In this document: piece by piece, positions 26,343-36,335 of the stretch
Layout of the letters: each line of letters opens with the position of its first letter
Position numbering within the stretch: the first letter of the stretch is position 1
NCBI RefSeq assembly: GCF_023168165.1
Contig: NZ_BQYJ01000001.1
Span: 620,001 to 684,000 of the forward strand
Length of the DNA stretch: 64,000 nucleotides
Reading direction: 5' to 3'
Origin: Niallia sp. NCCP-28
Lineage (GTDB): Bacteria; Bacillota; Bacilli; Bacillales; Cytobacillaceae
The notes under the pieces: model-generated
Databases searched by the model: none
Told to the model about the DNA's origin: nothing
Seen by the model: only the letters and a program-made list of their open reading frames with translations
Program-made: the position numbers and the translations under genes

Positions 26343-26578
26343 TTATCGTTGCTTTCACAGCAGCGATAATAGCAGTCATTCCTCAAAAATCCCCACTTCT
26401 TCTAAACTCCTTAAACCAATATGAGAACTAGAAAAAACTGCTATTTACTTGAAAAACACTTTTTTATTTTACATAAACTCCTATAGCTTAAAGGCATACT
26501 AATTTTAATACTTGGAATTTCTAAAGACTAAAATGCCGTTTTTAATCAGCAGGTATTTTAACACAAGAGGTGAACAAA

Positions 26579-26689
26579 ATGGTTTTGGCAATATTCTTCT
26601 TCGCCGGATGGTTATGCATTAGTATTATTGTGGCAAAAAACAACGTACTTTCTAGAATAGAAAATACTGTATTATTATTATGGATTTAA
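26579..26689 (+). CDS. 36-residue hydrophobic peptide
   Basis: A short frame from the ATG at 26579 encodes 36 residues: a hydrophobic first half (VLAIFFFAGWLCISIIV), a small polar centre (AKNNVLSRIENT) and a hydrophobic end (VLLLWI). A good ribosome site, AGAGGTGA, lies 5 bases upstream, which argues for a real gene. It stands alone, converging on the chemoreceptor gene whose stop is 12 bases away. I do not recognise the family. It could be a small membrane peptide; it could also be a chance frame. Confidence 0.5.
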   Translation: MVLAIFFFAGWLCISIIVAKNNVLSRIENTVLLLWI

Positions 26690-26700
26690 AAATCACAGCT

Positions 26701-28389
26701 TTACGTTAAAAATTCATTAGAAACTTCTTTAATTGTCTGCACTAATTCAGCTAGCTTTTCATTTACTTTTGCATTAGTTTGCACCCCTTCTTTATGCATA
26801 TCAGCAATGTCTTTCATCTCATCAGCATTTGCCAATGTTTGCTGGCTGATTGCCGCTAATTGCAAGGAGGAATTTTCCATTATCGGCAAAAAGGTTTGCA
26901 GCTCCTTTAATTTCCCTTGATTAAAATCCAACTCTTTATTAACAACCTTAATTCCTTGCAATAATTGATTAAAAGAAGTGCTGCTTTCTTCTGAAATTTG
27001 CGAGCATTTCATAAATTGATTTGTGATTTGCACCATTTCTGCAGAAGCTTTTTCCGCAATTTTATCCATTTCTTTTGTGAATTCATTAATTTCTTCCGTC
27101 GCTTTTTTGGATGAATTCGCTAAGGTTCCAACCTCAGCTGCAACAACAGCAAACCCTTTGCCATTTTCTCCAGCTCTTGCTGCTTCAATCGACGCATTTA
27201 AAGCAACCAGCTTTATCTGGTCTGCTAATTTTCGAATAGAAAATATAATATTTTCAATGGACATCGATTGCGCTTTCACTTGCCCAATAGTAGCTGCCAT
27301 TTCCCTAACATCCAAATGAAGGTCATTTAAAGACTGAAACAGCTCTTTTATATTCATTTCACCAATATTAGCACATTCGTTCATCGTTTTTGTTTTTCCA
27401 TTCATCTCATGCATGCTTGCAGAAACTCGCTTAATAGTTTGTTTCATTTCTTGAAAAACATCAATTGTGCTATCTGAACATACTGCCGTCTCATTCGCTC
27501 CTTTTTTTACTACTGCTATCATATTAGTTAAAAAATTATTTTTTTCTATCATAGTATTGGAATGTTCTTGAAGCATATTTCCTGTTTTTGTTAAATCGCC
27601 ACTAGACAACTGCAATTCTGTGAGAACTCTTCTTATTTTATCTATCATTATTTGATAGCTATGCACTAATGATTGAATTTCTGGAATTGAAGTATCGCTT
27701 GTTGCTGCTACCCCTAAATTTCCTTTGCTTACTTCACTCATCATATAACCAAGATCCTTTAAAGGATTTATGATGCCTCTTACAATTAAAAGAATCATCA
27801 AAATCGTTACTATCATGCTAATACCAGATACAATGATAATAATTTCACTTATCGTCTTCACTTCTTGCAAATAATCATCTTGGGGAACGGCGATCACATA
27901 TATCCCTTTTAATTCTTGAATTTTCATAAAAGCAATAGAATATTTTTTCTTTCCAATTTCCTTTTCCATAATCCCATTTTCTTTTTGACGCAGTTCTTTG
28001 ACGACATTATTAGGCAATGGAATAGCATCATTTTTATTCACACGAAAAGATTTAATTTCTTCATTTGTCACTAAATAGAATTGTCCTTCAATATTGTCTT
28101 TCAAAAAATCTGCATCTTGACTATGTATAACCTGCTCTATCTTTTTTTGAAATTTTTCCTGATCATCTACATATGTAAACATAATATTTTGCGACATAAT
28201 ATAAGTTGCTTTTGTTTCTTTAGCAAGACGCTGATGCATAAGTTCTATCGCCAAATCTTTTGATTTTGTAACGGCGACATAGGTAATCGAAAAAGTAGTT
28301 AGCAGCAGCAATAAAATGACAAATAATAGTAATCGTTTTCGAATAGATAACTGCAATCGTTTCTTATTTGGAAATTTGCCTTTTTTCAT
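26701..28389 (-). CDS. methyl-accepting chemotaxis protein
   Basis: A 562-residue transmembrane receptor. Membrane segments are at about residues 20-38 and 185-207, with a Cache-like extracellular sensor between them, a HAMP linker (about 208-260), and a cytoplasmic signalling domain. The hairpin tip ([19 protein letters not shown], then [11 protein letters not shown]) contacts CheW and CheA. The ligand cannot be inferred. No other chemotaxis genes are nearby; it is a single-gene unit and is not at this place in B. subtilis. The N-terminus is highly basic ([18 protein letters not shown]). Confidence 0.93.
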   Translation of the reverse strand: MKKGKFPNKKRLQLSIRKRLLLFVILLLLLTTFSITYVAVTKSKDLAIELMHQRLAKETKATYIMSQNIMFTYVDDQEKFQKKIEQVIHSQDADFLKDNIEGQFYLVTNEEIKSFRVNKNDAIPLPNNVVKELRQKENGIMEKEIGKKKYSIAFMKIQELKGIYVIAVPQDDYLQEVKTISEIIIIVSGISMIVTILMILLIVRGIINPLKDLGYMMSEVSKGNLGVAATSDTSIPEIQSLVHSYQIMIDKIRRVLTELQLSSGDLTKTGNMLQEHSNTMIEKNNFLTNMIAVVKKGANETAVCSDSTIDVFQEMKQTIKRVSASMHEMNGKTKTMNECANIGEMNIKELFQSLNDLHLDVREMAATIGQVKAQSMSIENIIFSIRKLADQIKLVALNASIEAARAGENGKGFAVVAAEVGTLANSSKKATEEINEFTKEMDKIAEKASAEMVQITNQFMKCSQISEESSTSFNQLLQGIKVVNKELDFNQGKLKELQTFLPIMENSSLQLAAISQQTLANADEMKDIADMHKEGVQTNAKVNEKLAELVQTIKEVSNEFLT

Positions 28390-28608
28390 GAAGATCCCCC
28401 TTTTCTCCTATTTTGACAGTCGATTATTAACCCACTGTAAAGAGAAGGTAAATTCTTCTTTAATACAATACTTTTTTCCTAATCCTTTTAGCCCTCATCC
28501 TTTTTGATCCAGCAAATCTAGCACATTGTTAAGGAATATTAGCAGCATATAAAGCATACCTTATACAAATCTAGCATTTATTCTATTAAACAGGAGGCTT
28601 CATAAACA

Positions 28609-28947
28609 ATGAAACGGCTTGCTGCTACCTTTCTTGTTCTCATTACTATCTATGTTATTTACTTTGACTTAAGCCATGGCACTCTTAACTATACAGAAAA
28701 ACCTGATTCTAGCTCACAAGCTGTTCCTGTCAACTCTAATTCTTCTTCATTTCCATCCTTTGATTATAAAGTGAAAACAGGGGATACTGCTCTACTGATC
28801 ATAGAAAAACAATTAAACAAAAATATTCCCGTAACAATTGATCAATTAATCAAAGATTTCAAACAACTAAATGACGGCACATCACCAGAAGAGATTCAAA
28901 TTGGAAAAACTTATCATTTCCCTGATTATACAGGAAATGGAACTTGA
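28609..28947 (+). CDS. yqfZ: YqfZ, anchored LysM-like protein
   Basis: A 112-residue protein with an N-terminal hydrophobic segment (about 6-20), a Ser/Pro-rich linker and a C-terminal LysM-like domain (YKVKTGDTALLIIEKQL, then PEEIQIGKTYHFPDY) of the kind that binds peptidoglycan. B. subtilis yqfZ is the neighbour of ispG, as here. The AGGAGG ribosome site precedes the ATG by about 9 bases. A role at the cell or spore wall is inferred from the domain. Confidence 0.85.
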   Translation: MKRLAATFLVLITIYVIYFDLSHGTLNYTEKPDSSSQAVPVNSNSSSFPSFDYKVKTGDTALLIIEKQLNKNIPVTIDQLIKDFKQLNDGTSPEEIQIGKTYHFPDYTGNGT

Positions 28948-29264
28948 TATTTTTTGTCATTTAATATATTGTTGGCAACAAACTTGCAATGAAAAATCTC
29001 TACAAACTTTTTACAGTCATCAATAATTATTTTTCTGCTATTTTTACATTAATGAAAAAATAGTCTGTTTTCGTATAAATTGTGGCTTTTAAAATCAGCA
29101 GCCTTTAAGAAAACAGCAAAAAAGAAAATCAACTGTAAAAAACAGCAAGTTTCTTGTCAATCTTTATATATCATTGTTACAATAGGAAAGGTACATTTTT
29201 AATTATGAACACTTTATTTCATTTTATATTTGGCGTGTCCAATATTTAAAGGAGCGAATCACCA
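28948..29264. promoter_or_regulatory. intergenic region with repeat and ispG promoter
   Basis: It contains a degenerate composite-repeat copy at 29061-29110 (ctgttttcgtataaattg...gcttttaaaatcagca). It also has a probable ispG promoter, TTGTCA at 29154-29159 and TACAAT at 29178-29183 with an 18-base spacer. No gene is seen. Confidence 0.5.
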
Positions 29265-30383
29265 TTGAGTGAAATTATACATCGTACGAAAACCCGTCCA
29301 ATCAAAGTAGGGAATTTAACTATTGGCGGAAATAATGAACTAGTCATTCAAAGTATGACAACAACCAAAACCCATGATGTGGAAGCAACAGTTGCAGAAA
29401 TAAAACGTCTGGAAGAAGCAGGCTGCCAAGTTGTCCGTGTTGCTTGTCCTGATGAACGTGCAGCAAATGCAATTGCAGATATAAAAAAACAAATAAATAT
29501 TCCACTTGTAGTAGATATTCACTTTGATTATCGCTTAGCATTAAAAGCAATCGAAGGCGGAGCAGATAAAATCCGCATCAATCCAGGGAATATCGGCAAA
29601 AAAGAAAAAGTGGAAGCTGTCGTAAAAGCGGCAAAAGCAAAAGGAATACCAATAAGAATAGGCGTTAATGCAGGTTCTTTAGAAAAAAGAATTCTGGAAA
29701 AATACGGTTATCCAACTGCTGATGGCATGGTGGAAAGCGCCCTTCATCATATTAAAATCTTAGAAGACTTAGATTTCTATGATATTATCGTATCTATGAA
29801 GGCTTCTGATGTTAACTTGGCAATAGAAGCATATGAAAAAGCTGCACAGGCATTTGACTATCCATTGCACCTAGGCATTACTGAATCCGGCACTTTGTTT
29901 GCTGGTACCGTTAAAAGCGCTGCTGGTTTAGGAGCAATTTTATCTAAGGGAATCGGAAATACACTGCGCATCTCTTTAAGTGCTGATCCTGTAGAGGAAG
30001 TAAAAGTAGCCCGAGAATTGTTAAAATCATTTGGTTTATCATCAAATGCAGCAACACTAATTTCCTGTCCAACATGTGGACGCATTGAAATCGACCTTAT
30101 TTCTATCGCAAATGAAGTGGAAGAATATATCTCTACTATAAAAGCGCCAATTAAAGTAGCAGTGCTTGGCTGTGCGGTCAATGGACCCGGCGAAGCAAGG
30201 GAAGCTGATATCGGCATTGCCGGCGCTAGAGGAGAGGGACTTTTATTCCGCAAAGGAAAAATCGTTCGTAAAGTGCCGGAAGAAACAATGGTAGAAGAAT
30301 TAAAAAAGGAAATCGATATAATAGCAGAAGAATATTTCGCCAAAAAAGCGGTGGAAGAAGCGGCAGAACTGAAAGAGCAATAA
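29265..30383 (+). CDS. ispG: 4-hydroxy-3-methylbut-2-enyl diphosphate synthase
   Basis: A 372-residue cytosolic enzyme of the non-mevalonate (MEP) isoprenoid pathway that converts MEcPP to HMBPP using a [4Fe-4S] cluster. The N-terminal TIM barrel contains [12 protein letters not shown] and INPGNIG; the cluster region contains SCPTCGR and [11 protein letters not shown], with the three Cys ligands. It starts at a TTG with AAGGAG about 10 bases upstream. The next enzyme, IspH, is 6 kb downstream. It corresponds to B. subtilis yqfY. Confidence 0.97.
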   Translation: MSEIIHRTKTRPIKVGNLTIGGNNELVIQSMTTTKTHDVEATVAEIKRLEEAGCQVVRVACPDERAANAIADIKKQINIPLVVDIHFDYRLALKAIEGGADKIRINPGNIGKKEKVEAVVKAAKAKGIPIRIGVNAGSLEKRILEKYGYPTADGMVESALHHIKILEDLDFYDIIVSMKASDVNLAIEAYEKAAQAFDYPLHLGITESGTLFAGTVKSAAGLGAILSKGIGNTLRISLSADPVEEVKVARELLKSFGLSSNAATLISCPTCGRIEIDLISIANEVEEYISTIKAPIKVAVLGCAVNGPGEAREADIGIAGARGEGLLFRKGKIVRKVPEETMVEELKKEIDIIAEEYFAKKAVEEAAELKEQ

Positions 30384-30440
30384 AGGGAAACTTCAATCAG
30401 CGAGGATCAAAAACCCTTTAATCAGAAATCGATATTCCAT

Positions 30441-30486
30441 AACAAAAGAAACCGAAAAAGCTATGCTTTTTTCGGTTTCTTTTGTT
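30441..30486. terminator. bidirectional terminator between ispG and yqfX
   Basis: The arms 30441-30461 and 30465-30486 (AAACCGAAAAAGC and its complement at the core) form a stem of about 20 bases with A and T runs on either side. Confidence 0.92.
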
Positions 30487-30493
30487 TAATCAG

Positions 30494-30841
30494 TTAAAAG
30501 AACGGGGCGATAAAAATTCCAATAATAATGGAAATGGCTCCAAGTGAAATGGCCCAAGAACCTAAGGTGATTGCTCCTCTTCTTCTTGCCATAAATCCCA
30601 TTACTATTCCTACTGCTCCAAGTAGAATTGGCCAGAAAAACAAGGATAAAACGGATAAGATTAACGCAGTGATTCCTATCCCTTTTCCTCCTTCTCTTTC
30701 TCCTTCAATATGGCGTTCTCTATTGCTAAATCTAATCGGTGGTGCGATTTCAGCAGAAGTTTCTTCTAAATAATCTTTTGGCGAACCATATTGCTCTCTA
30801 TCTTGAAGATCGTCTCTTTCATTGCTATTATAATCTGCCAT
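30494..30841 (-). CDS. yqfX: YqfX membrane protein
   Basis: A 115-residue protein with a polar acidic N-terminal half (DYNSNERDDLQDREQYG) and two C-terminal hydrophobic segments (LILSVLSLFFWPILLGAVG and AISLGAISIIIGIFIAPFF) separated by a basic turn (MARRRG), the DUF4190-like pattern. B. subtilis yqfX lies between ispG and yqfW in the same orientation. Function unknown. Confidence 0.87.
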   Translation of the reverse strand: MADYNSNERDDLQDREQYGSPKDYLEETSAEIAPPIRFSNRERHIEGEREGGKGIGITALILSVLSLFFWPILLGAVGIVMGFMARRRGAITLGSWAISLGAISIIIGIFIAPFF

Positions 30842-31073
30842 GATGATCCCTCACTTTCTTTCATAGGAGCATTTATTATGATTTCCAGATTTTTTATCTA
30901 TATAGCTGTAAATGTTTAGCATCGCTTACAGGTATTTGCTTGAAAAGATTTTCCGCTGTTAATATAAATAGCTTTTCGTACCTGTTTATATTTGTTAAGC
31001 TAATACAAGTGGACCAGATAACTCATACTATAAAAAATGCTGCATATTGGCGAATCGCAAAAAGGAGTTAAAG

Positions 31074-31655
31074 ATGAAAAAATTAAGATTTGGAATTGAT
31101 ATTGATGGAACAGTTACAAGCCCATCAACTTTTGTGCCATATTTAAATGAAAGCTTTCAATTAAATATTACATTGGATGACATTAAAGAATATGATTTAT
31201 ATCCATTAGTAAATGTGCCAAAAGAGGAATTTGATCAATGGTTTATACAAAATGAACCAAAGATTTACACTGCTTCTCCTCTTGCTGAAGGAGCAAATAT
31301 TGTTTTGCAAAATTGGGTGGAGGAATTTGAATTATACTTTATTAGCGCAAGAGGAACCCACCTTTTAGAAGTAACAAAAGAATGGTTTGCAAATAATGGC
31401 CTATCATTCGACCATATTGATCTAATTGGAACACATAATAAAATTTCGGCAGCAAAAAAATATAAAGTTGATTTATTTTTTGAAGATAAACATGATAATG
31501 CCGTGATGATACATGAACAGTGCGGAATTCCTGTTCTTTTATTTGATACCCCGTATAACCGAGATCCTATTCCTGAAGGTGTTATACGAGTAGCTGATTG
31601 GAATGAAGCATATGCTTGGGTAGATAAATGGGCGAAATCAGCAATGATCCGCTAA
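31074..31655 (+). CDS. yqfW: HAD-family nucleotidase-like protein YqfW
   Basis: A 193-residue cytosolic HAD phosphatase of the 5'-nucleotidase C (NagD-unlike, DUF-type) group. It has the DxD motif IDIDGTV at the N-terminus, a SARGTH motif II (Ser), and a lysine-containing AAKKYKVDLFFEDKHDN block with the acidic motif. The ATG at 31074 is preferred because AAAGGAG lies 7 bases upstream; a TTG at 31047 has no such site. It corresponds to B. subtilis yqfW, beside zur. The natural substrate is unknown. Confidence 0.87.
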   Translation: MKKLRFGIDIDGTVTSPSTFVPYLNESFQLNITLDDIKEYDLYPLVNVPKEEFDQWFIQNEPKIYTASPLAEGANIVLQNWVEEFELYFISARGTHLLEVTKEWFANNGLSFDHIDLIGTHNKISAAKKYKVDLFFEDKHDNAVMIHEQCGIPVLLFDTPYNRDPIPEGVIRVADWNEAYAWVDKWAKSAMIR

Positions 31656-31662
31656 AAATTCA

Positions 31663-31707
31663 AAAAAGAGGGGAAGAAAAACAAATTGTTTTTCTTCCCC
31701 TCTTTTT
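31663..31707. terminator. bidirectional terminator between yqfW and zur
   Basis: The arms AAAAAGAGGGGAAGAAAAA and its complement form a stem of about 20 bases with a very small loop, with A and T runs on both sides. Confidence 0.92.
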
Positions 31708-31736
31708 ATTTTAGGACTTATTAGGCAGCCCCTTTT

Positions 31737-32150
31737 TTAATGGATACATTCTGGGCACTTTCCATAAATTTCAAATTTGTGTCCAGATACATCATATCCT
31801 TTTAAATTATCAGTAAGTTCCTGCATGGGACAAGTGATAATTTCTTTTGTTTTCCCGCATTCTAAACAAATAAAATGATGGTGATGATGGGAATGGGAAC
31901 ATGTAAAACGAAAATGTTTTTCGCCGCTTAATTCCGTCATCTCAAAAATATTTAAATCAACAAATAAAGAAAGGTTGCGGTAGATGGTATCAAAACTTAA
32001 TCCTGGATAATCACTTTTTAGAGCATCAAGCACTTCTTTTGCAGTAATATACTTGTTTTTAGTTGCAAATAATTCAAGCATGTCTTCTCTTTTTCCAGTA
32101 TGTTTATATCCTTTTTCCTTTAATATTTCTAATGCTTGTTGAACATTCAT
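31737..32150 (-). CDS. zur: zinc uptake regulator Zur (Fur family)
   Basis: A 137-residue zinc-sensing repressor. It has an N-terminal winged HTH ([25 protein letters not shown]), a His-rich regulatory site ([10 protein letters not shown]), and a structural zinc site made of CLECG and CPEC near the C-terminus. It represses zinc importers and zinc-independent ribosomal proteins when zinc is ample. B. subtilis zur (yqfV) occupies this position. A Zur-box-like palindrome lies about 50 bases upstream of the start, so autorepression is possible. Confidence 0.94.
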   Translation of the reverse strand: MNVQQALEILKEKGYKHTGKREDMLELFATKNKYITAKEVLDALKSDYPGLSFDTIYRNLSLFVDLNIFEMTELSGEKHFRFTCSHSHHHHHFICLECGKTKEIITCPMQELTDNLKGYDVSGHKFEIYGKCPECIH

Positions 32151-32197
32151 TCTCCCATCTCCATTTGTTATCTTATATGTCAGCTATTTTTTTAATA

Positions 32198-32212
32198 TAG
32201 TAATCGTTACGA
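32198..32212 (-). promoter_or_regulatory. probable Zur box upstream of zur
   Basis: TAGTAAT-C-GTTACGA matches the 7-1-7 Zur consensus TCGTAATnATTACGA at 12 of 14 arm positions. It lies 48 bases upstream of the zur ATG, where a promoter would be expected. Confidence 0.6.
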
Positions 32213-32391
32213 TTTATCTAAAATAGTATACAAGAAGCACAAAAAGAAAGCAAGCACTAATCACTTTTAAAAAATAATATTATTTCTAAAACAACTAAAC
32301 TAAGCTACCTATAGAGTTATTTAATAATACCTAAAAAAAATAGGCACAATTTTCGCCGCTCTTTCATATGTTTAGAATGGGGAGTGATGAC

Positions 32392-32646
32392 ATGAAAATT
32401 TTTGAAAATATTATTAATCATAAGGTTAGCAATATAACTGCGCCTGAATTATTAAAGTACAGCAAACAATTTAAAATTGCCCTTACAAATGATGAAGCGG
32501 AAAAATTAGCAAATCATTTGCATGGAAAAAAAATCAATATTTTTAACCCATCAGAAAGAGCACAATTAGTTAAGGATATGGCTAAAATTACAAGTCCAGC
32601 CACCGCAAAAGAAGTTAATCAGCTTTTTAACCTATTCACAAGTTAA
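32392..32646 (+). CDS. yqfT: YqfT, DUF2624 protein
   Basis: An 84-residue soluble helical protein (MKIFENIINHKVSNIT..., then LTNDEAEKLANHLHGKKINIF) matching the DUF2624/YqfT family. Function unknown. The ATG at 32392 follows a GGGGAGTGA site. An upstream in-frame ATG at 32368 has no ribosome site. B. subtilis yqfT is between zur and nfo, as here. Confidence 0.85.
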   Translation: MKIFENIINHKVSNITAPELLKYSKQFKIALTNDEAEKLANHLHGKKINIFNPSERAQLVKDMAKITSPATAKEVNQLFNLFTS

Positions 32647-32690
32647 AAAAATGTATCTTTACACATAATGGCTGAAAAAATACATGCTAA

Positions 32691-32734
32691 AAAGCCAGTT
32701 GAAAAGGAAAGCTTTTCAACTGGCTTCTTTATTT
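32691..32734 (+). terminator. terminator of yqfT
   Basis: A perfect 15-base stem AAGCCAGTTGAAAAG (32692-32706) with its complement at 32712-32726, a 5-base loop, then CTTTATTTC. Confidence 0.88.
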
Positions 32735-32741
32735 CTTGGAT

Positions 32742-33035
32742 TTTTTTCATATAGATTGCTGCTTTTAAAATCAAGCAGCTTGCATACATTTTCGCTTCCC
32801 ATGAGCGAAGAAGCACTTTGCCGGGTCTCTTCTAATCGCTCAAGAACCTACCTATTCCATTTGCTGAAAAACCTAATTTTTGCATTTTTCGTTAAGGCTG
32901 TTTTCGTAAACTTTATTGCTTTTAAAGAAGGAGGTTGATTGCAGTGAAGGATTCTCGCTTTCCACGGGGCGGGCGGTGAGCCTCGAGGTCTCACTTGGTC
33001 CGCTAATCCCACAGGAGTTTTCCATCTTTCACTCT
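32742..33035. repeat. two adjacent composite repeats
   Basis: The clearest copies of the composite repeat are here in tandem. Copy 1: catatagattgctgctttta at 32748 and then cgcttcccatgagcg...ccgggtctcttc. Copy 2: ctgttttcgtaaac...gcttttaaag at 32898 and then ctcgctttccacggggcgg, ctcgaggtctcac, and cccacaggagt. They fill the 404-base gap between yqfT and nfo. No protein is likely from this stretch. Confidence 0.65.
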
Positions 33036-33050
33036 AATCAGCCATTCTTA

Positions 33051-33944
33051 TTAACCTTGCATGATATCTACTAAAAGATTTTCGTTAAAAATTTGTGCCT
33101 TTAGCATAGCAATTTCATGCTTATATGGGGCTGCTTTATTATTTTTATCTTCTCCAACATATGGTGTTTCTAAAATTTTCACAATATCCATAAGCTGTGG
33201 ATGATGAACAATTTTATTTAATGCTGCAAAACCAATATGGCCAAAACCGATATTTTCATGACGGTCTTTTCGCATGCCACTAGCATTTTTGCTGTCATTA
33301 ATATGCAGCACCTTTAACTTATCCACACCAATAATTCGGTCAAATTCGTTAAGTACACCATCAAAATCTTCTACAATGTTATAGCCTGCATCATGGACAT
33401 GGCAAGTATCAAAACAGACAGACAGCTTGTCATTATGCACTACTCCGTCCATAATCATCGCAAGCTCCTCAAAACTTCTGCCGCATTCTGTCCCTTTGCC
33501 TGCCATTGTTTCTAATGCGATTTGCAAGTTCTCATTGCCAGTTAGAACTTCATTCAACCCCTCAATGATTCGTTTAATGCCAATGTCCGCTCCTGCACCA
33601 ACATGTGCTCCAGGATGCAAAACAATTTGTTTTGCTCCTAAACTTTCTGTTCGCTCAATTTCTGTGCGCAAAAAATTCACACCAAGTTCAAATGTCGCTG
33701 GATTTGTCGTATTTGCCATATTAATGATATATGGGGCATGGACAACAATTTCATTTATGCCATTTTGCTCCATATGAAGTCTTCCAGCTTCAATATTTAA
33801 CTCCTCTATTTTTTTTCTGCGTGTATTTTGAGGTGCACCTGTATAGATCATAAATGTATTGGCTCCATAAGAAACAGCCTCTTCACTTGCCCCTACTAAC
33901 ATCTTTTTGCCGCTCATGCTGACATGAGAACCTATCTTAAGCAA
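33051..33944 (-). CDS. nfo: endonuclease IV
   Basis: A 297-residue zinc-dependent AP endonuclease of base excision repair that cuts 5' to abasic sites. It is a TIM barrel with the family ligands in [41 protein letters not shown] and VLHINDSKN. Length is normal. It corresponds to B. subtilis yqfS (nfo), transcribed just after cshB. The start [14 protein letters not shown] is typical. Confidence 0.96.
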   Translation of the reverse strand: MLKIGSHVSMSGKKMLVGASEEAVSYGANTFMIYTGAPQNTRRKKIEELNIEAGRLHMEQNGINEIVVHAPYIINMANTTNPATFELGVNFLRTEIERTESLGAKQIVLHPGAHVGAGADIGIKRIIEGLNEVLTGNENLQIALETMAGKGTECGRSFEELAMIMDGVVHNDKLSVCFDTCHVHDAGYNIVEDFDGVLNEFDRIIGVDKLKVLHINDSKNASGMRKDRHENIGFGHIGFAALNKIVHHPQLMDIVKILETPYVGEDKNNKAAPYKHEIAMLKAQIFNENLLVDIMQG

Positions 33945-33989
33945 TATTTCTCTCTCCTCTTTGTATCCTGCATCCTAAGGTTAGAATGG

Positions 33990-35303
33990 TTATCTTTTTT
34001 TGCTTTTTATTCGTCTTTCTCTTTTTTTAATGCTCTCTACTTCACGCTGCATTTTCTTTTTGTATCCTGGCTTTACTTTTTTTGGTTTTTGAACCAAAGA
34101 TTTTGCTTTCGCATCAATCTCATCCGTTTGTCTTGTGCGTTTTTTTCTGCGGTTGCGATCATCAATAGCAACCCACTCGCCATTTTTCAAATCCATATTT
34201 TTAAATTCTACACCCAGTTTCTCCAACTGATTTAATGCATCTTCATCAGATGTTTCATAAATCGTCAGCGCAATTCCAGAGTAGCCGGCACGTGCCGTTC
34301 TTCCTACACGATGGACATAAAAATCTAAATCTGTTGGCAACTCATAGTTAATAACATGGCTAATTCCTTTAATATCAATTCCTCTTGCAGCAAGATCTGT
34401 AGCTACAATGTATTGGTATTCTAAATCCAATATTTGTTTCATTACTTTTTTTCGTTCTCGTGGAGTTAACCCTCCATGAAGTTTTGCTGCCTTTAATCCT
34501 CTATTGCTTAAGCCAGCGGCCACTTCATCACATTTTTGTTTGGTATTTGTAAATACAATCGCTAAATAAGGATTAAAGCTCTTTAAAGCTTCATAAACAG
34601 TTGTCACTTTATCGCGATGTCTAGATGGAATAAGAATATGTTCAATTTTTGCAGCAGTTAATTGTTTTGGCTCAATTTGAATAAAAGTAGGATTTTCTAA
34701 ATATTTTTTCAAAAATGGTTTTAATTTTTCTGGAATAGTTGCCGAAAAAACAAACATATTTAAATTTTTTGTCATTCTGGCTGCAATTTGATCTACATCT
34801 TCTATAAATCCCATATCCAGCATTAAATCTGCTTCATCGACGATTAAAGTAGTTGCCGTATATACTACTAAAGCTTGTTCTTGTACTAAATCATTAATTC
34901 TTCCTGGCGTGCCTACTACAATATGTGGCTGGGCTTTTAATTTTTCAATTGTTCTTTGTTTATCTGTGCCACCAATAAACAGGCGGGATGTTATTTCTGT
35001 TTCTGAATGTTTTGCCACTTTTAAAATTTCTTGGTGAATTTGTGCTGCCAATTCTCTTGTTGGCGCTGTAATAACTGCTTGAACCTGCTGTTTTTCTGGT
35101 TCTATTTTTTGCATAATAGGCAATAAATAAGAATGGGTTTTTCCTGTGCCCGTTTGAGATTGTCCAATAGCACTTTCCCCTTTTAACATTAAAGGCATTA
35201 CTTTCGCCTGGATTTCTGTCGGTTCATAAAAACCTAACTCTTCTACCGCTTTTATAATAAATGGTTTTAAATTATATCGATCAAATTTTGTTGTACTCAT
35301 CAT
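33990..35303 (-). CDS. cshB: DEAD-box RNA helicase CshB
   Basis: A 437-residue ATP-dependent RNA helicase with the Q motif (GFYEPTEIQ), motif I SQTGTGKT, DEAD as VDEADLM, SAT, and C-terminal motifs HRVGRTARAG. The basic C-terminal tail (KKRTRQ..., KKVKPGYKKKMQRE) binds RNA. CshB in B. subtilis (yqfR) precedes nfo as here and acts in cold-adapted RNA metabolism and ribosome assembly. The start could be either of two adjacent ATGs (35303 or 35300) after AAGGAG. Confidence 0.95.
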   Translation of the reverse strand: MMSTTKFDRYNLKPFIIKAVEELGFYEPTEIQAKVMPLMLKGESAIGQSQTGTGKTHSYLLPIMQKIEPEKQQVQAVITAPTRELAAQIHQEILKVAKHSETEITSRLFIGGTDKQRTIEKLKAQPHIVVGTPGRINDLVQEQALVVYTATTLIVDEADLMLDMGFIEDVDQIAARMTKNLNMFVFSATIPEKLKPFLKKYLENPTFIQIEPKQLTAAKIEHILIPSRHRDKVTTVYEALKSFNPYLAIVFTNTKQKCDEVAAGLSNRGLKAAKLHGGLTPRERKKVMKQILDLEYQYIVATDLAARGIDIKGISHVINYELPTDLDFYVHRVGRTARAGYSGIALTIYETSDEDALNQLEKLGVEFKNMDLKNGEWVAIDDRNRRKKRTRQTDEIDAKAKSLVQKPKKVKPGYKKKMQREVESIKKRERRIKSKKR

Positions 35304-35676
35304 TAAACTCCTTAATAGTATCGCAAATGTTTAAAAGCGCAGAATAAAGCTTTCCCTTATGAGAGGGTTAACTGGGGAAATTCGCCATTTTCATTAGAAC
35401 TCCATACATTTGCTCACTTGTTCATCATGTTATTATAATAAAGTTTTGGCTAAAAGACCACTAATACTATGTATTAATTAGTTTTAACGAATTTTTTTTA
35501 TTTTAGTATGCTTTCTTATCTTTTTATCCTCCATTTATAAAAAAGCTCCCCAGCTATTAAAGATTTTTCTAAACCCGCAAAAATCATCTATTTTGCACTC
35601 TTCCTCATAAAACCTAAACACAACAGATAGAAAGCGCATAGTCTATAAAAGAGAAATAGTGAAAGGAGGCAAGACT
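35304..35676. other. intergenic region between cshB and yqfQ
   Basis: A 373-base divergent gap. It is A+T-rich and must hold both promoters. A weak palindromic stretch (cccttatgagagggttaactgggg) occurs near 35353. I see no gene. Confidence 0.4.
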
Positions 35677-36294
35677 ATGCCACCAAGACAACAGATGCCT
35701 TTTCAAAGAGGAATGGGAGGCAGAATGATGCCACAAGGACCAGCTAATTTCCGCGGCGGTCCAAGAAGTCCTGGCTTGGGGAAAATTGCTGGAAACGCTG
35801 GAGCCCGTAATGGAGGAAGTGGAGGCGGTATTTTGTCTAAACTTCTTGGAGGAGGAAATAAAGGCGCTGCAAATGCCGCTGGCGCTGCTAGTGCTGGGGC
35901 AAGAAGTGCTGGGGCTGGAGGAGGTCTCTTAAAAACAATAACAAATCCGGCCTCTATTAATGGCTTTTTAGCCAATTCCCAAAAATTTCTTAACACCGCT
36001 AGCCAGCTTGGTCCAATGATTAATCAATATGGGCCAATGGTTCGCAATATCCCAGCAATGTGGAAGCTCTATAGAGGGTTAAAAAACACCGGGACCGCTG
36101 ATGAAAACAATACTGCAACTGAAACAACCATGCCAGCAAATGAAAAAACAATCGAAACCATGCCAATCAAACAGCATTCTAACAAAACGACTCCTTCATC
36201 CAAAGATGTGGAAATAGATGTTTCTGAGGAAGAACGGAAAATCCAGACACCAAAAAAAAATAATGGATCATCTATTCCTAAGCTATATGTGTAG
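35677..36294 (+). CDS. yqfQ: YqfQ family glycine/alanine-rich protein (VrrA-like)
   Basis: A 205-residue protein. Its N-terminal third is low complexity, rich in Gly, Ala, Arg and Pro (QQMPFQRGMGGRMMPQGP, then GGGNKGAANAAGAASAGAR). A middle hydrophobic helical part (INGFLANSQKFLNTASQLGP) and a charged C-terminal tail follow. This is the YqfQ/VrrA family, linked to spores but without a defined role. The ATG at 35677 is preferred over the GTG at 35659 because the latter's codons contain the AAAGGAGG ribosome site. It lies between cshB and ispH as in B. subtilis. Confidence 0.85.
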   Translation: MPPRQQMPFQRGMGGRMMPQGPANFRGGPRSPGLGKIAGNAGARNGGSGGGILSKLLGGGNKGAANAAGAASAGARSAGAGGGLLKTITNPASINGFLANSQKFLNTASQLGPMINQYGPMVRNIPAMWKLYRGLKNTGTADENNTATETTMPANEKTIETMPIKQHSNKTTPSSKDVEIDVSEEERKIQTPKKNNGSSIPKLYV

Positions 36295-36335
36295 GAAAAA
36301 ATGTTAACTAATCTGATTTTTTAATAAACCTTATC

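Noticed and set aside
31840-31900. His-rich run in Zur as a low-complexity artefact
   Set aside because: Such His-rich stretches are normal for the regulatory metal site of Fur-family proteins.
35703-35996. Long antisense frame in yqfQ, Pro/Ala-rich
   Set aside because: It mirrors the GC-rich low-complexity stretch of yqfQ and has no start signal.
35677-36000. Gly/Ala repeats in yqfQ as a variable-number tandem repeat locus (as vrrA in B. anthracis)
   Set aside because: The composition is repetitive but I see no exact tandem unit.
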